Shown: positions 43,937 through 53,713 of the stretch, one piece after another
How positions within the stretch are numbered: position 1 is the stretch's first letter
Layout: the number at the start of each line of letters is the position of its first letter
Assembly: GCA_030706745.1 (NCBI GenBank)
Contig: JAUZNX010000001.1
Coordinates: 310,001-374,000, forward strand
Origin: Bacteroidota bacterium
GTDB lineage: Bacteria; Bacteroidota; Ignavibacteria; Palsa-1295
DNA: 64,000 bases
Reading direction: 5' to 3'
Position numbers and translations under genes: made by a program
The notes under the pieces: generated by a model
What the model was told of the DNA's origin: nothing
The model's database searches: none
Seen by the model: the letters and a program-made list of their open reading frames with translations, nothing else

Positions 43937-44947
43937 CTATGGTACCGCAATCGGTACGACCTGAATATCAAACGGATACCCGCCGGAATTGCGCAAGTAG
44001 GCGGCACGATCTCCATTCGGAGAAAGCACAACTGCCAGGGCACTGCTTGCGACTGCATTCCGATTGCCGGTCTGCGGATTCAATGCATAGAGCGTATATG
44101 GGTTCTGGGTACCACCGGAGATGTATGCGATGAGATTCGCCGAAGTGGTGACATCCATTGCCTGCACGGTATCGTGAACGACTGCAGCGGTCCTCATGCC
44201 AGTGGCAAGATCGACACGATCGATGCTTCCAGAATCATCGTACACGAACAATGCATTCGCTTGTGGGGCGTAGCCGCTTTGGTGATACGCAACCAGCGCC
44301 TCCGGGATCGTACTCTTGACGGTGCCCAGCGTATCATAGATTCTCACTTCATAATGCCGGAGTGAATCCCGAGCAGAGAATGCAAACGATGCATCATCGA
44401 GCCATAATGCGCGCGAATCGAACACGCCATTGAGGGTTGGCTGGCACACTTCCCGGATGGGGCTCGAGGAAATATCATAGACAAACGCAAACCTGGTCCC
44501 GGACTCACCAATCGGCGGTGTTTCGGTACAGATCAGATACTTCATGCCGGGCGAGACACCGAGCAGATTTTGATTCGAGATGATGTTCGTCGCGGTATTC
44601 GACTGAAGATCGACTCGATAAATGTTAATGCCGACTTGTGTGATTGCATATCGGCCATTCTTCGAAATGAAGATGACATTCGGATAACTGCTCTGAAGCA
44701 TTTGCTGGTCGGGCATACTGATTTGACTGCCGATCGTGCCATCGGCACCGACACGAAAGAGTCCGCCGGTCGTCGAAGTCGTGCCGGTGGTTGCGTCCTG
44801 GGTCTGTCGCTGAATGATGGCGAGCATTCCCGATTGATCCGGAAGCCATGCGACTTCGTTGACGACCTGAAGGGTTGTCAGAGTAGAGGTGGAATCGCAG
44901 CCGGCCACGCCGAATGCAAAAAGGAGAATGGTTAATGACCGCTTCAT
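43937..44947 (-). CDS. TolB-like propeller lipoprotein, unknown
   Basis: The protein has 336 residues. The lipobox VAGC (Cys17) follows a short signal peptide. Repeating WD/PD40-like stretches are visible: VNEVAWLPDQSGMLAII, VIFISKNGRYAITQVG, ALWLDDASFAFSARD, VVLSPNGDRAAYLRN. These fit a six- or seven-bladed TolB-type propeller. It is probably an envelope protein with a binding role; the partner is unknown. Confidence 0.78.
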   Translation of the reverse strand: MKRSLTILLFAFGVAGCDSTSTLTTLQVVNEVAWLPDQSGMLAIIQRQTQDATTGTTSTTGGLFRVGADGTIGSQISMPDQQMLQSSYPNVIFISKNGRYAITQVGINIYRVDLQSNTATNIISNQNLLGVSPGMKYLICTETPPIGESGTRFAFVYDISSSPIREVCQPTLNGVFDSRALWLDDASFAFSARDSLRHYEVRIYDTLGTVKSTIPEALVAYHQSGYAPQANALFVYDDSGSIDRVDLATGMRTAAVVHDTVQAMDVTTSANLIAYISGGTQNPYTLYALNPQTGNRNAVASSALAVVLSPNGDRAAYLRNSGGYPFDIQVVPIAVP

Positions 44948-45100
44948 AGTACCATTGCAACACCGTTGCTTGTCAAAAAAATTGTCGGAGCCTTGGTTTT
45001 ATTCCGATTTCGCAGACTTGCATAGTTCGATTCTGCAGCAATATTATACCAATCTCACGAATCTCGTTAAATTATGGCTCGAACAGTGTATTTTTGTATC

Positions 45101-46087
45101 ATGCACGCGATTATTCCCGTTGCCGGATTCGGCACGCGGCTCCGGCCGCACACCTATAGTCAGCCGAAAGTCCTGCTCAATGTGGCCGGACGGCCCATCC
45201 TTGCCCACATCCTGGACCGGCTTGTGGCCAGCGGCATTACAAGCGTTACCATCATCGTCGGTTACATGGGCGATGCGATCGAAGCGTATGTCCGCAAGAC
45301 GTATCCCAATTTGAAATCGGATTTTGTCGAGCAAACCGAGTTGAAGGGCCTTGGCCACGCGATTTGGATGGCGCGCGAACGGATTCCTTCGGATGGTTCG
45401 CCGCTTTTTATTGTGCTTGGCGATACGATCTTCGAAGCCGATCTCGATGCGGTATTCAAGTCACCGACAAGTTCGCTGGGGGTCTTTTGGGTCGAGGACC
45501 CGCGGCGCTTTGGCATTGTCGAACTCAAAGATGGATTCGCCACCAAACTCATCGAGAAACCTGAGAATCCTACGACGAACCTGATGGTGGCGGGCCTCTA
45601 TTTCTTTCGTAATCCCGCGCTTCTGCGGCAATGCCTCGATGAGTTGATCGAGAAGAATATTCGGACTCGCAACGAGTATCAACTCACCGATGCGCTGCAA
45701 TTGATGGTCGAGCGCGGTGAGAAGTTCTCGACCTTCGAACTCAAAGGCTGGTACGATTGCGGGAAGCCGGAAACACTGCTGAGTACAAACCGGCATCTGC
45801 TGAAATCCGGCACGCAGGTTCGGCCCGAAACCCGGAACACCGTAATTGTCGAGCCGGTCTTTATCGCACAGAGTGCGCAGATTGACGACTCGATTATCGG
45901 GCCGTTCGCAACGATTGGCGGTGGGGCACGAATCAAGAATTCTATCGTGCGTGACTCGATCGTCGGGGAGGGTGTACGCATGAACGGTGTTGTCATCGAA
46001 CAGAGCCTCGTCGGTAACAACTCATCTATTACTCGGGCCGCATCACGTATCAATATCGGGGATTGCTCCGAGATCGAACTTCCGTAA
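45101..46087 (+). CDS. Sugar-1-phosphate nucleotidylyltransferase with hexapeptide C-terminus
   Basis: The protein has 328 residues from the ATG at 45101 (the frame begins at 45074). The N-terminal signature is PVAGFGTRLRPHTYSQPKVLL. FIVLGDTIFEADL and AGLYFFRNPALL fit the glucose-1-phosphate thymidylyl/uridylyltransferase group. From about residue 255 a left-handed beta-helix of hexapeptide repeats (IDDSIIGPFATIGGGARIKNSIV) ends the protein. The nucleotide and sugar are not certain. It makes an NDP-sugar for envelope glycans and is followed 31 bp later by the DUF885 gene. Confidence 0.88.
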   Translation: MHAIIPVAGFGTRLRPHTYSQPKVLLNVAGRPILAHILDRLVASGITSVTIIVGYMGDAIEAYVRKTYPNLKSDFVEQTELKGLGHAIWMARERIPSDGSPLFIVLGDTIFEADLDAVFKSPTSSLGVFWVEDPRRFGIVELKDGFATKLIEKPENPTTNLMVAGLYFFRNPALLRQCLDELIEKNIRTRNEYQLTDALQLMVERGEKFSTFELKGWYDCGKPETLLSTNRHLLKSGTQVRPETRNTVIVEPVFIAQSAQIDDSIIGPFATIGGGARIKNSIVRDSIVGEGVRMNGVVIEQSLVGNNSSITRAASRINIGDCSEIELP

Positions 46088-46118
46088 TGCTTGCGTAACG
46101 CTGGCCGATTATTATTCC

Positions 46119-47759
46119 ATGCTTAAGGCGCGACACTTTCACGATTTTGCCGATTTCCGCGATCACGTCCTCGCGACGTATCTCGCATATTATCCAACGC
46201 TTGCCTCCTGGCTCGGGCTGCATCAATACGATTCGGTTGTCGAAGATTTTAGTCCTGCCCGAAGGGAAGAATACCTTGCGACGCTGCACGAAGCGAAAGA
46301 AGTGCTGCTCAGCAAGCATTTCGCCGACAAGCCGGATAAGACGACGCATTTCGAGTGCCGCGCGCTCGAGTGGAAGATCAACGACGAGATCTTCCGGATG
46401 ACCGAACTCAAAGACTACGAGTGGAATCCGATGGTCTACAACGAGCAGTTGGAGATCATGCACCTGATCGACCGCGATTTTGCACCGGCGGCCGAGCGCA
46501 TGCGGGCCGTGCTTGCGCGCTTGCGTTCCTATCCACGCGTGCTTGCCATTGCGAGGCAAAACCTCCGCCGGAACATGGACCGCACGATCGTTGAGACGGG
46601 ACTCATGGCGCTCGAAGGACGGCTCTCCTATCTCGATCAGGTCCCGGAGTTAATCTTCGGGGAGATCAATAATCCCGAGCTCATCGAAGATCTGACGCAT
46701 GCGATCCAGACCGCGAAGCTTGCCATCACGAGTTTTGCTGAAGCCGTCCGCACCGTCGTGCTGCCGCATGCGATGTACGACTCCTTCCGGTTAGGCCCTG
46801 ACTTGATGGCGCGGTTTGTCAAGTCGAGTGAACTGGTAACCGAATCGCTCGACTCACTGCTCGATAAAGGCCGCCGCGAGATGGACCGGCTCACCGTCGA
46901 ACTCTACAAAGCCAGCGCGGAGTTGGATGCAACGGCGAACCCGCGTGAAGTCTTTCACACATTTGTGGAGACCGAGCACTTCAATGAGCAGACGCTGCTG
47001 AAGGAAGTCGAGCAGATGCTCGAACGCATTCGCACGTTCGTCATCGCGCACAATATCGTCGCGATGCCCTCGGAAGTGCGATGCAAGGTTGAGGAAACAC
47101 CGGCGCACATGCGCTGGGCGTTCGCAGCGATGAACTCGCCTGGCGCGTTCGAGCGCGTTTCAACAGAAGCGTTCTACTACGTCACGCTGCCGGAAGCAGA
47201 GTGGGACGCAGAGAAGCGCAAAGAGTTTTTGCACACACTCAATCGCTCGGTGCTCGAAGTGATTTCGATACACGAAGCGTATCCGGGACACTACACGCAC
47301 TTCCTGCATTTGCAGAACATCCAGAGCAAGGTCGGCAAGGTGTTTCAGTCGTATGGCTTCATCGAAGGCTGGGCGCACTATACTGAAGAGATGATGCTGA
47401 ATGCCGGCTGGGGCCAGGGCGATCCGCGCATTCGCATGGCGTACCTGCACGAGGCACTCGTGCGGATCTCGCGCTTTGTCATGGCGATCGAACTCCACCG
47501 CGGCACGATGACGCTCTCCGAAGGACAGCAACTCTTCGAGGAAAAAGCACTCATGCGTCCCATGGCCGCGCGCCGCGAAGCCGAACGCGCCGTCTTCGAT
47601 CCCGGCTATTTATTCTACACGCTCGGCAAATTCCAGATCCGCGAACTCCGCGAGCGCATGGAGAAGCTACCCGGATTCTCCCTCTTCGATTTCCACAACG
47701 AACTCCTGAGCTACGGCTCCGTGCCCATCAAGATCATTGCGGAGATGATGGGGGGATAA
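46119..47759 (+). CDS. DUF885 family putative metallopeptidase
   Basis: The protein has 546 residues from the ATG at 46119. The family motif SIHEAYPGHYTHFLHLQ (HExxPGH type, near residue 388) gives the predicted metal site. Later AHYTEEMMLNAGWG and PGYLFYTLGKFQI are also conserved in the family. No signal peptide is seen, unlike many relatives, so it may be cytoplasmic. The substrate is unknown; a peptidase role is inferred. The frame extends upstream to 45987 over the previous gene and is not used. Confidence 0.88.
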   Translation: MLKARHFHDFADFRDHVLATYLAYYPTLASWLGLHQYDSVVEDFSPARREEYLATLHEAKEVLLSKHFADKPDKTTHFECRALEWKINDEIFRMTELKDYEWNPMVYNEQLEIMHLIDRDFAPAAERMRAVLARLRSYPRVLAIARQNLRRNMDRTIVETGLMALEGRLSYLDQVPELIFGEINNPELIEDLTHAIQTAKLAITSFAEAVRTVVLPHAMYDSFRLGPDLMARFVKSSELVTESLDSLLDKGRREMDRLTVELYKASAELDATANPREVFHTFVETEHFNEQTLLKEVEQMLERIRTFVIAHNIVAMPSEVRCKVEETPAHMRWAFAAMNSPGAFERVSTEAFYYVTLPEAEWDAEKRKEFLHTLNRSVLEVISIHEAYPGHYTHFLHLQNIQSKVGKVFQSYGFIEGWAHYTEEMMLNAGWGQGDPRIRMAYLHEALVRISRFVMAIELHRGTMTLSEGQQLFEEKALMRPMAARREAERAVFDPGYLFYTLGKFQIRELRERMEKLPGFSLFDFHNELLSYGSVPIKIIAEMMGG

Positions 47760-47876
47760 GCTACCATTCGGAATCGATGCCATCCTCGATTTCGAGCACC
47801 TTTAGCGGTTTCGTGCCCGGCGAGGCTCCTTTTATGCTTCTCTTACAACCATTCCGAGTAAGGTGCATTACTCGCG

Positions 47877-49118
47877 TCATTCCTTGACCAATTTCTTCGT
47901 CACGACTCCTTGAATTGAGGCGATTCGTATGTAATAGGTTCCGGCGGGGAGCATCGAGAGATCGACCGTCGCATCGGGCGCCTTCAGCGTGCGGATCGTC
48001 TCGCCCAGGATATTCATGACGCTCATATTCGCGTTCGCCGGGACGCCCTGCAATGCCACGAAACCCTTCGTTGGGTTCGGGGTGACTTGGATCGGCACAA
48101 GCGGCAGGACGGAGACGGCGGCATCGTTGATGTGCATGATCGAGTTGGGCGGAGCATTCGAATAATCGAAGGTCAGGCTCGGGCAGGCAAGCTTCGTCGC
48201 ATCCGTTGAGACACTCGCACCATCCGCATAAATGACGTAACTCCCGGAGCTGGCGTACATGGCTCCTGGCTTCAGATAGACGACGTTGCACGATCCACCG
48301 GTGACCGTCGCTCCGGCTTCCGCGAAAATCGTATCGAATATGCCGCCGCTGACCGAGACACCGGGGTTCACCCATACGGATCGATTAGCCCACTTGTTCA
48401 AATCCTGGTCCGCACTCGCAATGTTCGCATAGTAAGGAATGATGGGGTCGGTGCAATCAAAGACATTAATATGGAAGATATCAGAAACCGAACATCCACC
48501 GGGAGCGACCGCCCGAACCGTCACGGTCTTCTGTCCTGCGGCCGAATACATGGTGGTTGGGCCGAAAAGATCCCAGTGCGTTATTGTAGAGGAGGGGTTC
48601 GAGTTCGCACCAAAGTCCCAATAGATCACAGCGTCTTGTTTCAAACCATTACTCATGTCAAACTGGATTTGGGAATTCACCAAACCGGCATTTCCGCAAG
48701 GTGAATGGATGTAAAGCTGACCCGGCGATTCCGCGATGTTCACATCTGTACCATTATCCGCGCTGACGGTGTAGGGATTTGCCGCCATCACACGGAATCG
48801 GTAATTGCCCGAAGCAAGCGCATCCGGAGGAATGGCTGAAACAATCGTGAATGTACCAGGAAGGGTATCAATGAGCGATCCGATATTCCTGAAATTCGGG
48901 GTGAGAAAGCTGCCTCCTGCGTCTGAAAGCTGGAAGGTGAATGCGTTTTTGTGTAACCACGTCCCAGTTGCCGTGAACGTGATTGAGACTGGATCGCCCG
49001 CGCAGAATTGCGTTCCGGAGACCGAATTGATGGTGAGCGTTTGCGCGCGAAGAGCGCTCGGCACCGAAAGCCACGAAATTGCGAAGAGAAGCGAAAAGAC
49101 GATACTAATCTGTTTCAT
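47877..49118 (-). CDS. Secreted protein with T9SS C-terminal sorting domain and PKD-like region
   Basis: The protein has 413 residues from the ATG at 49118. A signal peptide (MKQISIVFSLLFAISW, ending ALRAQ) is followed by beta-sandwich repeats with the PKD-like feature YWDFGANSNPSSTITHWDL and AAGQKTVTVRAVAPGG. The C-terminus (IQVTPNPTKGFVALQGV, ending VTKKLVKE) is the type IX sorting domain. It should be a secreted or surface protein of unknown ligand. The frame extends upstream to 49301, but these residues precede the signal peptide. Confidence 0.85.
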   Translation of the reverse strand: MKQISIVFSLLFAISWLSVPSALRAQTLTINSVSGTQFCAGDPVSITFTATGTWLHKNAFTFQLSDAGGSFLTPNFRNIGSLIDTLPGTFTIVSAIPPDALASGNYRFRVMAANPYTVSADNGTDVNIAESPGQLYIHSPCGNAGLVNSQIQFDMSNGLKQDAVIYWDFGANSNPSSTITHWDLFGPTTMYSAAGQKTVTVRAVAPGGCSVSDIFHINVFDCTDPIIPYYANIASADQDLNKWANRSVWVNPGVSVSGGIFDTIFAEAGATVTGGSCNVVYLKPGAMYASSGSYVIYADGASVSTDATKLACPSLTFDYSNAPPNSIMHINDAAVSVLPLVPIQVTPNPTKGFVALQGVPANANMSVMNILGETIRTLKAPDATVDLSMLPAGTYYIRIASIQGVVTKKLVKE

Positions 49119-49392
49119 GGATGACAAAACAAAAGTGTGAACGACATGGACTCGTCTTTGAGACACCGCACGCAATGCCGGCGCGCCATAGAACAATAAC
49201 ATGCCGCGAACCACGCGAAAAGTTTCATGACTCTCAGGGCAATGCGATCTGAACCAATGGACTCTCAAACGCTCAGAAACCAACGAATGGCTTATTGTCA
49301 AACGTTTGGCCGTAAAGCTCCCCGATCACAGCTGGGTCGGATGAAATCATAATAATCGGCCGAAGGTTTTCAACTTGGAGGGTCCAATCTTT

Positions 49393-51861
49393 ATGTTGAG
49401 GTCATTGCACTGCATCGGGGCTATTGCTCTCGTAGTGATAATTCTTGTCTCGTCCCTAAAAGCTGAAGGCCAGACTAGCTATTGGACCGAGACCTTAGAC
49501 GGAGGTCCTAGCGAAGTTATCACCATGGCTCAGGCGCCAGATGGCACTCTTTACGCAGGCAATCTTGATGGTGATTTCTATACTAGTGCGGACGATGGTC
49601 TATCGTGGACGCAGATGTGCAATTTCGCTGGTGGAATTAGTGCCGTTCGCGTGCTGCCATCTGGCAAGTTGATCTGCGTGACAGGTTACTTCTCTATCAA
49701 GGGCCATTTTTATGAGTCAATTGATGGCGGTGCAAATTGGAAAGCGAACGGGGACACCTCCTTCTATACGAACATCCCAGGTTCGGTTGTTGATCTGCTC
49801 GTCGCACAGGATGGCTCCTTGCTTCTCCTTACTACTAATTGTGTGTGCCGTTCAACGGATGAAGGCACGCATTGGCTCACAATGTTCAAGGATACCACTG
49901 ATCATATTTCATGTGGCTGTCTCGATTCGTGTGGGCATATCCTCGTAGGATTCTACAATCGCATCAGATGCTGTGCAGTCGGTGATACAATATGGACAGA
50001 TCTTGGCTATTCCTTTGGTTCGCGCTTATTTGGCTTGTCTATTTCTCCGAATGGGGATATCATTGCGGCCAACAGTCAGTTTGGCGCGGGAGTCATATCT
50101 ATCTTCAGAGATGGAGTCTGGACTCATCAGAGAAGAATTCCTAGCAACGTATGGAGTTATGAACCGATCGCGGTTGATAGTAGCGGAATCATGTATCTCA
50201 TGTTTGACGGGACCTATACCTCGGCCGATTATGGGAAGACCGCGCATCAGACCTATGAGGGAGGTCGCTGTGACCAAATATACTACTTCATCAGCAAGAG
50301 TGGCCATTTGTTTGCACTCAATGCCTGTGGAGTTTTACGTTCGATAAATCGTGTTGGTGATACTATTCTCCACTTCCCCATCACAAGTACTCCAGGTTGT
50401 TCATCTAAGGCAATCATAACTAACCTTAACCACATCGGCTCGTTCGCAGTCACTCCGAATTGGATATATGTCAGCAATGGCGGAGTTGCAGAGATACCCT
50501 GGTCTGGTGGCGCGATTGGATACTTAACCTCTATGCCCGAACCGCACGGCGGACCGTTCGTAATTCATGGTGATGATTGTTACTTTGTCAATTATGACAT
50601 TGACCATCCCGAATTGAATTGGAGCAAGATCAGTAAGATTTCAATAACACAGGGTGGACTTGCGCAGCAGAATATTATCGTTCGAGCGAAGCGCATCGTA
50701 GACCTAAAGTATTCCGATTCATCTTTGTATTGGATGTGCTCTGCTTCGACTGACAGCCTTCTTCGGCATGATGGAATGCTTCAGCGACTTGTCCTTAGCA
50801 CGCAATCGATTCAAACAATTGCGGATAGTATCTCAGCACTGGATGGATTCAGCATTGTGAGTGACTCGATTGTATTTGGAGAACGAACAACATCCGACCG
50901 AACCGGTGGCCTAAAGATAATTTCGAAGGTTGGCGGGGCAGCTAGAGTAATCACATCGGAATCCATCGGTGGAATCGATGCTGACAGCGCAAACATTCTC
51001 TATTACTCCTATGATGCTGGCGCGGTTTATCTTCGAAGCCGCCGCACTGATTCTGTTGAGAATCTCCTTATGATTCGCGACTCGAACATTCAAGTATGGG
51101 GCGATCAGAATTATGTTTACTGCCTTGCAAGTGGACTCTGTGGAAGCAATGGCTCGCTGACGAGAATCTCCCGATCCAGCCGGACCTCCCTCATACTTGA
51201 TGATAGTGTTGGCTGCAATCCGTTCATCGTTGTTGAATCCCCCTTGCTCTATCTCTCTGACGACGTAAACGGAGGCCGTATTCGAACGATCTGTAATTCA
51301 TCAAATCAAGGGTATGCGGAGCCAACGGTCCCAGGCTTGCTTGACTTCGGGGTTGTTGCTATTGGCAAGACGAAGGTCGCTCAGCTACCCATTAAGAATC
51401 CCTCTTCGACAAACCTAACGGTCTATGGAACAATCCGAGACGGTAATTTCAGCCTGTATCCCCCATCTCTTTCAATCCCAGCTCGTTCGGAGATGTCATT
51501 CAAAGTCTATCATACTTCTACATCCGGTTCGCCAGTCGATGACCTCGCACTGTTCTCGGTTAATGGGTCTGTTCCATACGCATCGACTATCCTACATTCA
51601 GAGGGAGACCTTGGCGTCACCCCTCAGGGTACTGAAAATTCCAAACCACAACTTCGGTTCTTGAATGGTGACCTCATGGTCGAATTCGCTTCAGGTCCTT
51701 ATTCATTGACCGTTTGCGATCTTCTCGGAAGAGTGGTTGAACGCTGGGATGGCATTTCCAATCGAGGCGACAATATCTTTCATATTCCAGCTTCGAATCA
51801 GTTCTTATTCGTTAGTTTGTTGCAGAGCGGTGAACGGCAGGTGCTGAAATTGGTACGATAG
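49393..51861 (+). CDS. Secreted propeller protein with C-terminal sorting-like domain
   Basis: The product has 822 residues from the ATG at 49393. A signal peptide (ALVVIILVSSLKAEGQ) precedes an N-terminal BNR-like propeller (TSADDGLSWTQM, SIDGGANWKA, STDEGTHWLT) and further repeated blades to about residue 620. An Ig-like domain follows (LLDFGVVAIGKTKVAQLPIKN). The last 75 residues (NGDLMVEFASGPYSLTVCDLLGRVVERW, ending VLKLVR) resemble a type IX sorting domain without the PNP motif. Base composition is lower in GC (43-50 % in three 60-bp lines counted) than in metK (68 % in one line), so it may be acquired. Confidence 0.8.
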   Translation: MLRSLHCIGAIALVVIILVSSLKAEGQTSYWTETLDGGPSEVITMAQAPDGTLYAGNLDGDFYTSADDGLSWTQMCNFAGGISAVRVLPSGKLICVTGYFSIKGHFYESIDGGANWKANGDTSFYTNIPGSVVDLLVAQDGSLLLLTTNCVCRSTDEGTHWLTMFKDTTDHISCGCLDSCGHILVGFYNRIRCCAVGDTIWTDLGYSFGSRLFGLSISPNGDIIAANSQFGAGVISIFRDGVWTHQRRIPSNVWSYEPIAVDSSGIMYLMFDGTYTSADYGKTAHQTYEGGRCDQIYYFISKSGHLFALNACGVLRSINRVGDTILHFPITSTPGCSSKAIITNLNHIGSFAVTPNWIYVSNGGVAEIPWSGGAIGYLTSMPEPHGGPFVIHGDDCYFVNYDIDHPELNWSKISKISITQGGLAQQNIIVRAKRIVDLKYSDSSLYWMCSASTDSLLRHDGMLQRLVLSTQSIQTIADSISALDGFSIVSDSIVFGERTTSDRTGGLKIISKVGGAARVITSESIGGIDADSANILYYSYDAGAVYLRSRRTDSVENLLMIRDSNIQVWGDQNYVYCLASGLCGSNGSLTRISRSSRTSLILDDSVGCNPFIVVESPLLYLSDDVNGGRIRTICNSSNQGYAEPTVPGLLDFGVVAIGKTKVAQLPIKNPSSTNLTVYGTIRDGNFSLYPPSLSIPARSEMSFKVYHTSTSGSPVDDLALFSVNGSVPYASTILHSEGDLGVTPQGTENSKPQLRFLNGDLMVEFASGPYSLTVCDLLGRVVERWDGISNRGDNIFHIPASNQFLFVSLLQSGERQVLKLVR

Positions 51862-51960
51862 CGACGTGGGGTCTAAAGCCACTGGTTATCTCCTCTTGTC
51901 CCTTCGGGCCTTAGAAAATACTTCGTGATTTTTTTGATGGGCACCTTGCGCGAGGGGTGA

Positions 51961-52156
51961 GGAATGTAGTATGTTGTTTGTCAGGTGATGGGCACCGTTT
52001 TCGGGGAAAATATGAAATATGAAGTATGAAATATGAAGCGTGGTGCCCGGTCATTAGCTCATTGACAACTTGGGCGATTTTGCGCAAATGGAGAGGGCGT
52101 TCATTAAATGACAATTCAAAAAAGAGAATTAAAGTAATACTTTAACTTTGGGCACC
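51961..52156. repeat. Modular intergenic element, copy A
   Basis: The order is GGAATGTAGTATGTT, AGGTGATGGGCACC, a core of GAAATATGAAGTATG-type words (52008-52038), GGTGCCC, and ATTAGCTCATTGACAACT. GGAGAGGGCGTTCATTAAAT, ACAATTCAAAA, AGAGAATTAAAGTAATACTT and a final GGGCACC complete it. An inverted copy with a different core is at 59646-59848. Confidence 0.9.
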
Positions 52157-52250
52157 TATTTCAGAAGGCAAATGGCGAAGCAAGGGAGCGGTTCCGAGGA
52201 ATCGGGGGGAAGCATTCCCCTGCTGCGAAGCCGCGACTTTTCCTGTACCC

Positions 52251-52333
52251 GGGATTGCTTCGCTTCGCTGCGTTCGCAATGATGCCTCTGAGAGGTGATT
52301 GCTTCATCGGGCTTCGCCCGACTCGCAATGGCG
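52251..52333. repeat. Tandem REP-like element (HCERSEA type) before metK
   Basis: GGATTGCTTCGCTTCGCTGC with GTTCGCAATGA is followed 20 bp later by GATTGCTTCATCGGGCTTCG and CGACTCGCAATGG. Each is a half of the same REP-like sequence seen at 37131. On the minus strand the first reads HCERSEAKQSR. Confidence 0.85.
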
Positions 52334-52425
52334 GTCAAGTCCGGTACACGTTTTTTGAACCGATGCTCTATCTCAGCGGTTTTGTGCCGACACGTTCGTT
52401 TTTTCAACTATATAGTTAGCGCCCA

Positions 52426-53589
52426 ATGCCGTACCTATTTACTTCAGAGAGTGTTTCGGAGGGTCATCCGGACAAAGTCGCCGATCAGATTTCCGATGCT
52501 GTGCTCGATGCGCTGCTGGCGCAGGACCCGAACTCCCGCGTGGCTTGCGAGACGTTTGTGACGACAGGACTTGTCGTTGTCGGCGGTGAAGTGACGACGA
52601 AGGCGTATGTCAATATCGAAGAAGTAGCCCGCGAGACGATCGCGCGCATCGGCTACACGAAGGCCGAGTACCGATTCGATTATGCAAGCTGCGGTGTGCT
52701 GACTTCGATCCACTCGCAATCTCCCGACATTGCGATGGGTGTTGACACCGGCGGCGCTGGCGATCAGGGCATGATGTTCGGTTATGCCTCAGATGAAACG
52801 CCGGAGTACATGCCGGCCGCAATCGTCTATGCCCACCGGCTCATGGAGCGTCTTGCCGATATTCGCAAGAACCACAATAAGTTGATGCCGTACCTGCGTC
52901 CCGATGCGAAGAGTCAGGTGACGGTTGAATACGATGACCGAGTTGTGACCCGCGTGCATACGGTCGTGATCTCGACGCAGCACGATCCCAACGTGACGCA
53001 AGCCCGCATCCGCGAGGATGTGATCCACCACGTGATCGAGCCGGTGATTCCGGAATCGATGCGCGCCGGAGGTATCATCATCCACGTAAACCCAACGGGT
53101 AATTTCGAGATCGGCGGACCGCATGGCGATACCGGCCTGACGGGTCGCAAGATCATCGTCGATACCTATGGCGGCCGTGCACCGCATGGCGGCGGAGCGT
53201 TCTCCGGCAAGGATCCCTCGAAGGTGGATCGCTCGGCAGCTTATGCCGCGCGTCACGTTGCGAAGAATATCGTTGCCGCCGGTTTGGCGCATGAATGCAC
53301 AGTGCAACTTGCGTATGCCATCGGTGTCGCCGAGCCGGTATCGATCAATGTCGACACGCACGGTTCTGGGACCATGCCGGATGAGATGTTGGAGCAGTTG
53401 ATTAGGAAGACGGTCGATCTGACTCCGAAGGGTATCATCTCACGGCTTAACTTGAAGCGCCCGATCTATCAGGCCACCGCAGCATACGGCCACTTTGGTC
53501 GCGATGAGTTTAGCTGGGAAAAGCTCGATCTCGTCGAAGGCTTCCTGGCCGCCGTCGAGGGAGTGTCGGCACGCGCCGTGCTGGCATAG
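52426..53589 (+). CDS. metK: S-adenosylmethionine synthase
   Basis: This 387-residue enzyme makes S-adenosylmethionine from methionine and ATP. Signatures are [20 protein letters not shown] (N-terminus), [20 protein letters not shown] (about residues 112-131) and [20 protein letters not shown] (about 251-270). The length matches the family. The gene stands alone, with repeat-rich DNA upstream and a hairpin downstream. Confidence 0.98.
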   Translation: MPYLFTSESVSEGHPDKVADQISDAVLDALLAQDPNSRVACETFVTTGLVVVGGEVTTKAYVNIEEVARETIARIGYTKAEYRFDYASCGVLTSIHSQSPDIAMGVDTGGAGDQGMMFGYASDETPEYMPAAIVYAHRLMERLADIRKNHNKLMPYLRPDAKSQVTVEYDDRVVTRVHTVVISTQHDPNVTQARIREDVIHHVIEPVIPESMRAGGIIIHVNPTGNFEIGGPHGDTGLTGRKIIVDTYGGRAPHGGGAFSGKDPSKVDRSAAYAARHVAKNIVAAGLAHECTVQLAYAIGVAEPVSINVDTHGSGTMPDEMLEQLIRKTVDLTPKGIISRLNLKRPIYQATAAYGHFGRDEFSWEKLDLVEGFLAAVEGVSARAVLA

Positions 53590-53667
53590 CCGGATTCAGC
53601 GCGGATAGCGCGGGTTCCGGTTACTTCGGTTTCATCCTGTAACTTTTGGCTTCGGCCGGGGTTGTTA

Positions 53668-53693
53668 ATAAGGCCAGCAGATGCTGGTCTTAT
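53668..53693 (+). terminator. Hairpin downstream of metK
   Basis: ATAAGGCCAGCA and TGCTGGTCTTAT form a 12-bp stem with a two-base loop, about 80 bp after the metK stop and 20 bp before the lipoprotein gene. The run of T after it is short, so termination is uncertain. Confidence 0.45.
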
Positions 53694-53713
53694 CACTTTG
53701 CACTGTCAGGATT

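Larger units (their letters stand above)
51862..52425. other. Repeat-filled intergenic region before metK
   Basis: The 564 bp contain the modular element copy A (51961-52156), a GGGGAA/TTCCCC hairpin near 52206-52220 and a double REP-like element (52251-52333). No SAM riboswitch motif was recognised ahead of metK and no coding frame is convincing. Confidence 0.7.

Noticed and set aside
47761-48375. 204-residue minus-strand frame over the small T9SS gene
   Set aside because: It is a shadow in another frame, rich in Arg and His, typical of antisense reading of GC-rich coding DNA.
52157-52425. SAM riboswitch ahead of metK
   Set aside because: The region is filled by REP-like DNA; no SAM-I or SAM-II core pattern was recognised by eye.
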